Source: DASSQJ01 sp963773655 (GTDB taxonomy: Bacteria; Actinomycetota; Actinomycetes; Actinomycetales; Dermatophilaceae). Taken from it: DNA of 64,000 nt. The notes under the pieces were generated by a model. It was not told where the DNA came from. It did no database searches and was given only the letters and a program-made list of their open reading frames with translations. Where the stretch lies: positions 248,001 through 312,000 of the forward strand of contig CAVZBX010000005.1 of assembly GCA_963773655.1 (NCBI GenBank), in the 5' to 3' direction. A program made the position numbers and the translations under genes. Shown here one piece after another: positions 53,630-61,384 of this stretch. The first letter of the stretch is position 1, and the number at the start of each line of letters is the position of its first letter.

Positions 53630-54531
53630 CGTGCCCACCGGTGGACGAGCGCCTGCACCGAGGCGGGCACCGGCGTCACCGCGGGGGTCCACGGCGCCGG
53701 CTCGGGCGGCCCGGCCACGGTGCGCAGTGGCACGACGCCGCACCACGCGCGGGTCGGCTCCTCCGGCTCCCCCGGCCCGCCGGTGCGCACCTTGAGCAGC
53801 CAGCGGCCCTCGGTGATCGGCAGGGCCATCGCCAGGGTGGCGGCCCGCTCGCGGCGGGTCGAGGGCCGGACCTCGCCGGTGCGGCCGGGCAGCAGCCGGT
53901 CCGAGAGGAGGTCCAGCACGCGGGCCTGCTCGGCGTCCGCCAGGGTCACCAGCTCCCCGTGCACGACGGCGGAGCGGTAGTTGGCCGAGGAGTCGAACGT
54001 CGAGTGCGCGACGACCAGCCCGTCCACCGACATCACGGTGAGCGCCGCCGGCGCGCCGGCCGCGACCTGGCGCAGGGCCCCGGCGCCGGTGGAGCCGTGG
54101 AGGATGATCCGGTCGCCATCGCGGGCGAAGAGCATCGGCACGACCCAGGGCCGGCCGTCGACGACGGTCGAGAGCGTGCCGGCGAGCACGTCGTCGAGCA
54201 GCGCGTCGAGGTCGGCCCGCTCGCCGCGCCCGCGCTCGACGTGGCGGCCGAGCCGCTCGGCCGACGCGGTCCGGCCCGCGTACCCCGGCCCCGGGCACTC
54301 CCCCGGCCCGACGACCCGTTCGGTCGCCGCGGGGTGCCGGAGCAGCGACGCCCCCGTCCGGGTCGGCCGCGGCATCAGCGCCCCGCCGCAGTTCGGGCAG
54401 GCGCGGCCCAGGTGCTCCGCACAGCCGGCGCAGAACGTGCACTCGAACGAGCAGATGACCGCGCCGACCGCGTCGGCCGGCAGGTCGGCGTCGCAGCACT
54501 CGCAGCCCGGGCGCATCAGCAGTCCACTCAC
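53626..54531 (-). CDS. DUF1272-pyridoxamine-oxidase-like fusion
   Basis: 301 residues. Residues 6-60 are the Cys-rich DUF1272 motif (CECCDADLP, CSFECTFCAGCAEHL, CPNCGG), a probable zinc-binding module normally found alone. Residues about 90-301 resemble the flavin-binding PPOX split barrel (LAGTLSTVVDGRPWVVPMLFARDGDRIILHGSTGAGALR, YRSAVVHGELVTL). Such a fusion is uncommon. The GTG at 54531 gives the DUF1272 start. It faces a MocR regulator that uses PLP, so a vitamin-B6 link is likely. Confidence 0.8.
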   Translation of the reverse strand: MSGLLMRPGCECCDADLPADAVGAVICSFECTFCAGCAEHLGRACPNCGGALMPRPTRTGASLLRHPAATERVVGPGECPGPGYAGRTASAERLGRHVERGRGERADLDALLDDVLAGTLSTVVDGRPWVVPMLFARDGDRIILHGSTGAGALRQVAAGAPAALTVMSVDGLVVAHSTFDSSANYRSAVVHGELVTLADAEQARVLDLLSDRLLPGRTGEVRPSTRRERAATLAMALPITEGRWLLKVRTGGPGEPEEPTRAWCGVVPLRTVAGPPEPAPWTPAVTPVPASVQALVHRWAR

Positions 54532-54611
54532 CCGCCCATCATCCCCCGCCGACTGGTCCACGTCGAAGATCCACTATCCACGGATGTCTGGGGACCAGTA
54601 TCGTCGACGCC
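54532..54611. promoter_or_regulatory. Divergent promoter/operator between the PPOX fusion and mocR
   Basis: 80 nt, AT-richer than average. Perfect 8-bp inverted repeat ACTGGTCC (54552-54559) / GGACCAGT (54592-54599), and a direct repeat ATCCAC-TATCCAC between. MocR-type regulators usually bind paired repeats in such divergent regions. A minus-strand GATAGT (54573-54578) may be a -10 for the fusion gene. Confidence 0.5.
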
Positions 54612-56030
54612 ATGGCCCGGTCCGCTCCCGCCCTCGAGCTGCACCTGGACCTCCACGACACCGACGGCCCCCTCCGGCACCGGGTGGCCGACGCGGTCGT
54701 CGCCGCGCTGCGCACCGGTCGCCTGCGACCCGGGGACCTGTTGCCCTCGACCCGGGCGCTGGCCGCGTCGCTGGGCATCTCGCGCGGCCCGGTGGTCGCC
54801 GCCTACGACGAGCTCGCCGCCGCCGGGTTCGTCGTGAGCCGGGCCGGGTCGGGTGCCCGGGTCGCGCCCGGCGCCGACACCGCGGCGCGCGCGGGTGCGG
54901 TCACCCACGTCCGGGAGGACGTGCCCGACGCCGAGGCCCCCCGGGCCCCCGAGCCCCGCCTGCCCGCGTGGGACCTGCGCCCCGGGCGCCCCGACACCTC
55001 CCTCGTCGACCCGGCCGCGTGGCGACGGGCCTGGCGCGCCGTGGGGGCGTGTCCGCCGGGGAACGACGCCGGCGAGCTCCCGCGGCACGGTGGGCTGCGC
55101 ACCGCGCTCGCCGACCACCTCCGCCGTGGACGTGGCCTGGGCGTCGACCCGGACGACGTCGTGGTGGTCCCCGGCGTCGGCGGGTCGCTGCGGGCCCTCC
55201 CCGAGGCGTTCGGGCTCCGCGGCCGCACCGTGGCGCTCGAGGACCCCGGGTACGTCGAGGCGTGGACCGCGTTCTCCGCGCAGGGAGTCCGCACCGTCGC
55301 GGTCCCCGTCGACGCCGACGGCCTGGATCCGGCGGCCATCCCCGACGACGCGGCCGCGGTCTACGTCACCCCGTCGCACCAATACCCCCTGGGAGCGCGG
55401 ATGCCGGTGGTGCGCCGGGCCGCGCTGCTCGCGTGGGCGCGCGACACCGGAGGCCTCGTCATCGAGGACGACTACGACGGGGAGTTCCGGTACGACGTGT
55501 CGCCGCTGCCGCCGCTGCGCGCCCTCCCCGGCGCCGACGAGCACGTCGTCTACGTGGGCACGGCGTCGAAGATCCTCGCCCCCTCGCTGCGGGTGGCCTG
55601 GGTGGTCCCACCACGGCGACTGCGCGACGCGCTGCGGGCGGCCGTCGAGTCCCGGAGCCTCGTCGTCAACGAGCAGACCGGGATGGCGCTCGCCGAGTTC
55701 ATCGGGTCCGGCGCCCTCGCCGCACACCACGCCCGGGTGAGCCGGACCTACGCCGCCCGCCGCGCGGCGCTCGTCGCCGCGGTCGGACGGCACCTGCCCG
55801 GGGCGGCGCTCGAGGGCGTCGACGCCGGCCTGCACCTCGTCCTCCGGCTCCCCGACGACGTCGACGACCTCGACGCCGTCGACCGCTGCGCGCGCCTCGG
55901 CGTCGCCGTGAGCCCGTTGTCGGCCTATGCCGTGGAGTCCGTGGCCCGCGGGCTGGTGCTCTGCTACGCCGGGCTCCCGGAGAGCCGCGCCGACGAGGCG
56001 GTCCGGGCGCTCGAACGCGCTCTCCGGTGA
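54612..56030 (+). CDS. MocR/GabR/PdxR-type regulator (GntR HTH + aminotransferase fold)
   Basis: 472 residues. Winged helix LPSTRALAASLGISRGPVVAAYDELAAAGFVVSRAGSG (about 40-80), linker, then a class I aminotransferase fold with EDDYDGEFRYD and the PLP lysine in VGTASKILAPSLRVAW (near 320). Senses an amino-compound or PLP. Placed divergently from the DUF1272-PPOX gene, its likely target. Confidence 0.9.
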   Translation: MARSAPALELHLDLHDTDGPLRHRVADAVVAALRTGRLRPGDLLPSTRALAASLGISRGPVVAAYDELAAAGFVVSRAGSGARVAPGADTAARAGAVTHVREDVPDAEAPRAPEPRLPAWDLRPGRPDTSLVDPAAWRRAWRAVGACPPGNDAGELPRHGGLRTALADHLRRGRGLGVDPDDVVVVPGVGGSLRALPEAFGLRGRTVALEDPGYVEAWTAFSAQGVRTVAVPVDADGLDPAAIPDDAAAVYVTPSHQYPLGARMPVVRRAALLAWARDTGGLVIEDDYDGEFRYDVSPLPPLRALPGADEHVVYVGTASKILAPSLRVAWVVPPRRLRDALRAAVESRSLVVNEQTGMALAEFIGSGALAAHHARVSRTYAARRAALVAAVGRHLPGAALEGVDAGLHLVLRLPDDVDDLDAVDRCARLGVAVSPLSAYAVESVARGLVLCYAGLPESRADEAVRALERALR

Positions 56031-56043
56031 CGCGCCCCATCCC

Positions 56044-56049
56044 TAGGAT
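56044..56049 (+). promoter_or_regulatory. Candidate -10 for leaderless DUF5995 gene
   Basis: TAGGAT, 6 nt before ATG 56056; no Shine-Dalgarno present. Confidence 0.45.
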
Positions 56050-56055
56050 CGCCCC

Positions 56056-56739
56056 ATGACGCGGTCGACCGCAGAGGAGCGGCTCGCGGCGCTGACGACT
56101 CGGTGGTACGCGGCCGACGACCGCCGTGCCGTGTTCGCCGACTGCTACCGGGTGATGACCGTGAGGATGAGCGAGGGCGTGCTCGAGGGCCGTTTCGAGG
56201 ACGGCGCGTGGGTCGCCCGCCTGCGCGACCGGTTCGCCGAGTACTACTTCGATGCCGTCGACGCCTACGACGGCGCGGGCCCCTGCCCGGCGACGTGGCG
56301 GGTCGCCCTCGACGCGTGCGCCCGCCCGGGGTGCCACCCGCTGGAGGCACTCCTGCTCGGCATCAACGCCCACATCAACGGCGACCTCGCCCTCGCCCTC
56401 GTCGACGTGCTCGACGACTGGGACGTCCTCGAGCCACGGCAGCGGACCGGCCGTCGCCGCGACCACGAACGGGTCAACGCGATCATCCGGGCGACCACGG
56501 ACGAGGTGCAGCGCGACGTCGTGGCCCGGTGGTCGGCCGCCTCCACGCGACTCGACAGCATGTTCGGCCGCCTCGACGAGTGGGTCTTCGGCGAGGTCGT
56601 CGAGCGGTGGCGCACGCGGGTGTGGCTCGACGCCATGGCGCTGCTCGCCCTTCCCGCCGCGGACCGGCCGGCGGAGGCCGCGCGGATCGACGTCCGGGCG
56701 CGGCGGCTCGCGACGCTCATCGACCTCGGGCCCGGATGA
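56056..56739 (+). CDS. DUF5995 family protein
   Basis: 227 residues, all helical. Family hallmarks: FADCYRVMTVRMSEGV, FAEYYFDAVDAY, the central GINAHINGDLALALVD, and a C-terminal DAMALLAL helix. His/Asn/Asp in GINAHINGD could bind metal. No function known. Probably read from its own leaderless mRNA, 25 nt after mocR. Confidence 0.8.
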   Translation: MTRSTAEERLAALTTRWYAADDRRAVFADCYRVMTVRMSEGVLEGRFEDGAWVARLRDRFAEYYFDAVDAYDGAGPCPATWRVALDACARPGCHPLEALLLGINAHINGDLALALVDVLDDWDVLEPRQRTGRRRDHERVNAIIRATTDEVQRDVVARWSAASTRLDSMFGRLDEWVFGEVVERWRTRVWLDAMALLALPAADRPAEAARIDVRARRLATLIDLGPG

Positions 56740-56894
56740 GCCCCGCTCGGGCCCGTCACCGCACCCTGATGTGTTCTCGGAGACCCTGCCGAGCGGTACC
56801 GCCGAGGCATGGCTAGGGTGGGTACAGGGTCGACCGGTGCGGCCGTCCGGATCCCCCGCGAGGGCGGTCGGGAGACCCCGAGAAGGCGATCCAC

Positions 56895-57986
56895 GTGCCC
56901 CAGCTGCTGATGACCGGATTCCCGGGCTTCCTCGGGTCCGCCCTGCTGCCCCGGCTCCTCGCCCGCCGGCCCGACGTCGAGGCCGTCTGCCTGGTCCAGC
57001 CGCGCCATGCGGCGCTCGCCAGGTCCCGGGTCAAGGAGCTCGAGGTCACCGACCCCGGCACGGCCGGCCGGGTCCGGCTCGCGCTCGGCGACGTCACGGC
57101 CGCGGGGCTGGGCCTGGACGAGGCCGAGCGCGACCGGCTCGACGACGTCACCGAGGTGTGGCACCTCGCCGCCGTGTACGACCTCGCGGTCCCACCGGAG
57201 GTCGCCCGCCGGGTCAACGTCGACGGCACTGCCAACGTCGTGGCGTTCGCCCGGGCGCAGGCCGGCCTGCGCCGGTTCCAGTACGTGAGCACCTGCTACG
57301 TCAGCGGTCGGCACGAGGGCGTCTTCAAGGAGGACTCGCTCGAGGAGGGCCAGGTCTTCCGGAACCACTACGAGGAGACGAAGTTCGAGGCGGAGGTGCT
57401 CGTGCGCGCCGCGATGGCGGAGGGGCTGCCGGCCACCGTCTACCGACCGGGCATCGTCGTCGGCGACTCGACCACCGGCGCGACCCAGAAGTACGACGGC
57501 CCCTACTTCCTCGCGAGCTTCCTCCGGCGCCAGCCCCGGCTCGCGCTGGTCCCCGCGGTCGGCGACGCCGACCGCGTGCGCGTCTGCCTCGTCCCCCGCG
57601 ACTTCGTCGTCGACGCGATGGACGAGCTCTCCGTGCTCGAGCAGTCCGAGGGACGCACCTACGCGCTCGTCGACCCCGACCCGCCCACGGTCCGCGAGGT
57701 CGTCACCCGCTTCGCGGCGGCACTCGGCTCACGGGTGCTCTGGGTGCCGCTGCCGCTCGGCCCGGTGCACGCGCTCGTCGACCGGGTGCCGGGGGCCGAG
57801 AGGGTCCTCGGGCTGCCGGCCGAGGCGCTCGACTACTTCGCGTCGCCGACGACCTACGCGACCGACCAGACGACGGCCGACCTCGCGGCCTCCGGGCTCA
57901 GCTGCCCGCGCTTCGAGAGCTACGCGGAACGGCTCCTCGACTTCATGCGGGCGCACCCGGAGTACGGTGCCCACGCGATGACCTGA
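56895..57986 (+). CDS. Extended SDR (fatty acyl reductase/epimerase-like)
   Basis: 363 residues. NAD(P) motif TGFPGFLGSALL at residue 7, VWHLAAVYDLAVP, and the active YEETKFEAE (Tyr-x3-Lys near 158). Arrangement like the NAD-binding male-sterility/thioester-reductase-type SDRs that act on acyl thioesters, although no thiolation domain is present. GTG start. It ends 18 nt before the acyl-reductase-like gene, implying a joint pathway. Confidence 0.82.
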   Translation: MPQLLMTGFPGFLGSALLPRLLARRPDVEAVCLVQPRHAALARSRVKELEVTDPGTAGRVRLALGDVTAAGLGLDEAERDRLDDVTEVWHLAAVYDLAVPPEVARRVNVDGTANVVAFARAQAGLRRFQYVSTCYVSGRHEGVFKEDSLEEGQVFRNHYEETKFEAEVLVRAAMAEGLPATVYRPGIVVGDSTTGATQKYDGPYFLASFLRRQPRLALVPAVGDADRVRVCLVPRDFVVDAMDELSVLEQSEGRTYALVDPDPPTVREVVTRFAAALGSRVLWVPLPLGPVHALVDRVPGAERVLGLPAEALDYFASPTTYATDQTTADLAASGLSCPRFESYAERLLDFMRAHPEYGAHAMT

Positions 57987-58004
57987 GGATCAGGAGGGAC
58001 TGGC

Positions 58005-60101
58005 ATGGCGACCACCCGCGGAAAGCGCGCCCAGCGTGCGCTCCTCGTCGTCGAGATCAGCCTCGGCTCGTCGGCGCGCGACCACGACGTCGAGGTGGAG
58101 TTCCTCGAGCGGCCCTACCGGCTCGTGCGCCTCGGCACCGACGGCGACCTGCGCACGGCGCAGACGCTCGTGCGCCGCTGGTGCGAGCTCGCCGACCAGG
58201 TCGCGGTCAACGGCGCGGCCGAGGCGGTGGCCACCGGCCTCCTCGACGTCGACCCCACCGAGGCGACCGCCGGGATGGTCGGTTGCGCGCCGGCCGGACG
58301 AGCCACCGACGGGCACCGGCTGCGCGAGGTGCTCCAGGAGTGGGCGGTGCGCCGCGTCCAGCTCGAGATGCCGGGCTACTTCACGAACGCCCGAACCGTC
58401 GTCCTCGGCCCCGAGCACGGCCGCGTCGTCGGCGTCCTGCGCGAGTACACCGACAACATCCACGTCAGGACCCGCCTCGGCGGTGACCTCGCGCACCGGC
58501 TCGGTGCGCGGCCGCTCCTCGGTGCCGCGGCCCGGGCCACGACGTGGCCGGTGCGCCAGGTACGGACCGCCGTCCAGGACGAGGTGCTCCTGCCCGCGGA
58601 GCTGGCCAACCGCGGCTGGCTGCGCCGGGGGCCCACGGACTGCGACGTCGTCGTCGGCGCCTACCACGAGCTCGTCGCCGCCGGGTTCGACGACCTGCAC
58701 GGGCGCACGGTCATCACCTCCGCGGTCACCGACGAGCAGCTCGCCGACCTCGCGGCCCGCGACGTCGACCTCGTCATCGACAGCACCCCGCAACCGTTCG
58801 ACGTCACCGTCGACGTGGCCAGCCTCGAGGCGATGATGCGCGCAGCCGTCCGCGCCCCCGGCGGAGCGCCCGAACGGCTGCGCGACGACGACCTCCTCGA
58901 GATGATCGTGACGTCCGGCCTCGAGCCCCGGCTGCTCCAGCCCAACGGGCCGCGCCGCAGGAGCCGGTTCGCCTTCGTCATCCACCCGCTGTCCCAGCGG
59001 TTCTTCCACAACGTCGAGCCGCTCGGCACCATGGCGCGGGTCTCCCCTCCGGTCGTCATGGACGTCGCCGAGAAGGTGCTCGCCTACCTCCCGCCCGTGG
59101 TCTACGGCCACGTCACCGGGGTGGTCTCCCCCACCGGGGCCGAGGCCGAGGGGTGGCTCATCACGGTCGGCGGGACTCCCAAGGAGATCCTCGCCCACGA
59201 CCCCGAGTTCACCTACGACAAGCTGCTGGCGGCCGCCGAGGTGGCCCGTGGGCTGGGTGCCCAGATCATGGGCCTCGGCGCCTTCACCAAGGTGGTCGGC
59301 GACGCGGGGGTGACCGTCGCGCGCAAGGCGTCGCTCCCCATCACGACGGGGAACAGCTACAGCGCCTCCGGGGCGCTGTGGGCCGCGCACGAGGCGGTCG
59401 ACCGGCTCGGCCTGCTCGAGCGCAGCGACGACGGCATCATCCGCGGGCGCAGCATGGTCGTCGGCGCCACCGGGGCCATCGGCTCCGTGTGCGCCCGGCT
59501 GCTCGCCCTCGCGAGCGACGAGCTGTGGCTCGTCTCGCCGGAGACCGCCAAGCTGCTCGCCCTGAAGAAGGACATCGAGCGGGAGCACCCCCGCGCGGTG
59601 GTCCACGCCGCAGCGACGCCCGGCAACCACCTCCGCGACATGGACGTCATCGTCACGGCGACCTCGGGCGCCGGCAAGCGGGTCCTCGACATCATGGACG
59701 TCAAGCCCGGCTGCGTCATCACCGATGTCGCCCGCCCGCTCGACCTGTCCGCCGAGGACGTCGCGAAGCGCCCGGACGTCCTCGTCGTGGAGTCCGGCGA
59801 GATCGAGCTGCCCGGCGAGGTGCGGATGCGCGACATCGGCCTGCCCCCCGGCGTCGCGTACGCCTGCCTGGCCGAGACCGTCGCCCTGGCGCTCGAAGGC
59901 CGGTTCGAGACCTTCACCGTCGGCCGGGCCATCGAGTGGGAGAAGGTCAAGGAGATCTACCAGCTCGGCCTCAAGCACGGGATGCGCCTCGCGGCGGTCT
60001 CCGGGGTCAACGGCGTCTACACCGACGAGGACTTCGCCCGGGTGCGCGAGCTCGCGCTGGCCGCACGCGGCGAGGTGGTCGCCGCGGGCGAGCCGGCCTG
60101 A
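58005..60101 (+). CDS. Acyl-ACP reductase (AAR)-like protein with N-terminal extension
   Basis: 698 residues. The C-terminal ~340 residues resemble cyanobacterial long-chain acyl-ACP reductase: MGLGAFTKVVGDAG, ITTGNSYSASGALWAA, Rossmann motif GATGAIGS (487-494), and ACLAETVALALEGRFETFTVGR, where Cys621 lines up with the thioester-forming Cys of AAR (ACFAE.. in Synechococcus). The first ~330 residues (ALLVVEISLGSS..., MPGYFTNARTVVLGPEHGRVVGVLREYTDN) are unrecognised. Predicted to reduce an acyl thioester to a fatty aldehyde or to make a related product with the upstream SDR. AGGAGG ribosome site. Confidence 0.78.
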   Translation: MATTRGKRAQRALLVVEISLGSSARDHDVEVEFLERPYRLVRLGTDGDLRTAQTLVRRWCELADQVAVNGAAEAVATGLLDVDPTEATAGMVGCAPAGRATDGHRLREVLQEWAVRRVQLEMPGYFTNARTVVLGPEHGRVVGVLREYTDNIHVRTRLGGDLAHRLGARPLLGAAARATTWPVRQVRTAVQDEVLLPAELANRGWLRRGPTDCDVVVGAYHELVAAGFDDLHGRTVITSAVTDEQLADLAARDVDLVIDSTPQPFDVTVDVASLEAMMRAAVRAPGGAPERLRDDDLLEMIVTSGLEPRLLQPNGPRRRSRFAFVIHPLSQRFFHNVEPLGTMARVSPPVVMDVAEKVLAYLPPVVYGHVTGVVSPTGAEAEGWLITVGGTPKEILAHDPEFTYDKLLAAAEVARGLGAQIMGLGAFTKVVGDAGVTVARKASLPITTGNSYSASGALWAAHEAVDRLGLLERSDDGIIRGRSMVVGATGAIGSVCARLLALASDELWLVSPETAKLLALKKDIEREHPRAVVHAAATPGNHLRDMDVIVTATSGAGKRVLDIMDVKPGCVITDVARPLDLSAEDVAKRPDVLVVESGEIELPGEVRMRDIGLPPGVAYACLAETVALALEGRFETFTVGRAIEWEKVKEIYQLGLKHGMRLAAVSGVNGVYTDEDFARVRELALAARGEVVAAGEPA

Positions 60102-60179
60102 GCGGTCACGAGGAAGCGGTCGACGGCGTCGACGCCCGCCGCCTCCCCGCCCCGGCACCGCGCACCTCGAGGGCCCCGC

Positions 60180-60211
60180 CGGCGGCCCCCGGATGGTCTC
60201 GGGGGCCGCCG
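60180..60211. terminator. Bidirectional terminator between the AAR-like and pirin genes
   Basis: Perfect 12-bp stem, 60180-60191 with 60200-60211, 8-nt loop, between convergent stops at 60101 and 60221. Confidence 0.65.
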
Positions 60212-60220
60212 CGTCGGGGG

Positions 60221-61204
60221 TCAGAGCACGTCGTGGCCAGGGTGGGGCTCGCTCGGGATCGTCCCGAGCCGGCCCGCCTGGAAGTCCTCGAAGGCCTGGA
60301 CGAGCTCGGCGCGGGTGTTCATGACGAACGGGCCGTACGCCGCGACGGGCTCGCGGATGGGGCGCCCGCCGAGCACGTAGAGGTCCAGGCTGGGGCTGCG
60401 GCTCTCCTGGCTCTCGTCGGCGCCGACCTCGACGACGTCGCCGCCGCCGAGCACCGCGAGCTGCCCCATCCGCAGTGGGCGGCGGTCCGGGCCGACCGAG
60501 CCGCGGCCGTTGAGCGCGTAGACCAGAGCGTTGTAGTCGGCGTTCCACGGCAGCCGCACCCGGGCCCCGGGGGCCACCGTCAGGTGGAGCACCGTGATCG
60601 GGGTGTGCGTGATGCCGGGGCCCGCGTGCCCGTCGAGGTCGCCGGCGATGACGCGCACGAGGGCGCCCCCGTCCGGGCTGGACATCAGGGCGACGTCCCC
60701 GCCGCGGATGTCCTGGTACCTCGGTGGCGACATCTTCTGCGCCCGGGGCAGGTTGACCCACAGCTGGAGCCCGTGGAACAGCCCACCGCTGACGACGAGC
60801 TCCTCCGGCGGCACCTCGATGTGGAGCAGGCCGGAGCCGGCCGTCATCCACTGGGTGTCGCCGTTGGTGATGACGCCGCCGCCACCGTTGCTGTCCCGGT
60901 GCACGAAGGTGCCGTCGATGATGTACGTGACGGTCTCGAAGCCCCGGTGCGGGTGCCACGCGGTGCCCTTGGGCTCGCCGGGCGCGTACTCGACCTCCCC
61001 CATCTGGTCCATGTGGATGAACGGGTCGAGCGCCGCGAGGTCGACGCCGGCGAAGGCGCGCCGCACGGGGAAGCCCTCCCCCTCGAAGCCCGACGGCGCG
61101 GTCGTCACCGACCGGACCGGGCGCGACACCGCGTCGGCCCGGGGTTCGGCGACCCGGGGCAGGGTCAGGATGTTCTCGACGGTCACGGCCGGCATGTCGC
61201 TCAC
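60221..61204 (-). CDS. Pirin family protein
   Basis: 327 residues, two cupin domains. Metal ligands in HPHRGFETVTYIIDG (HxH, near 78) and HIEVPPEE/ITVLHLTV region; FIHMDQMGEVEYAPG and GLQLWVNLPRAQKM are typical. Bacterial pirins act as quercetin dioxygenases or redox sensors. GTG start. A TAGTTGA palindrome 49 nt upstream suggests control by a MarR-type regulator responding to phenolics or oxidants. Confidence 0.9.
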   Translation of the reverse strand: MSDMPAVTVENILTLPRVAEPRADAVSRPVRSVTTAPSGFEGEGFPVRRAFAGVDLAALDPFIHMDQMGEVEYAPGEPKGTAWHPHRGFETVTYIIDGTFVHRDSNGGGGVITNGDTQWMTAGSGLLHIEVPPEELVVSGGLFHGLQLWVNLPRAQKMSPPRYQDIRGGDVALMSSPDGGALVRVIAGDLDGHAGPGITHTPITVLHLTVAPGARVRLPWNADYNALVYALNGRGSVGPDRRPLRMGQLAVLGGGDVVEVGADESQESRSPSLDLYVLGGRPIREPVAAYGPFVMNTRAELVQAFEDFQAGRLGTIPSEPHPGHDVL

Positions 61205-61252
61205 GCTCCTCGCTGCTCATCCTCCGCGTCGGAGGGTCATCGCGTCCAACAG

Positions 61253-61270
61253 TAGTTGATAGTTCAACTA
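61253..61270. promoter_or_regulatory. Probable MarR-type operator of pirin
   Basis: TAGTTGA-TAGT-TCAACTA, perfect 7-bp palindrome with a 4-nt spacer, an AT-rich island between divergent pirin and subtilase genes. No matching regulator gene is adjacent; the window's MarR gene (33204) has a different GTTACT operator. Confidence 0.6.
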
Positions 61271-61298
61271 TTCCGCCACCACTGGTCCCGCTCTCCGG

Positions 61299-61327
61299 TT
61301 GCCGGACCCCGTCGGCGCTCCTACGTT
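61299..61327 (+). promoter_or_regulatory. Promoter of the secreted subtilase
   Basis: TTGCCG (61299-61304), 17-nt spacer, TACGTT (61322-61327); 5' UTR of about 50 nt to GTG 61385. Confidence 0.45.
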
Positions 61328-61384
61328 GTGCCCACCGGCGAAACCCTCGCCGCAACGCCCCACCACCGAACGGGAGACACCCCA

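Noticed and set aside
56895..60101. Part of a polyketide/NRPS or classic alkane gene cluster
   Set aside because: No ketosynthase, carrier-protein or aldehyde deformylating oxygenase genes nearby; only the reductase-like pair is supported.
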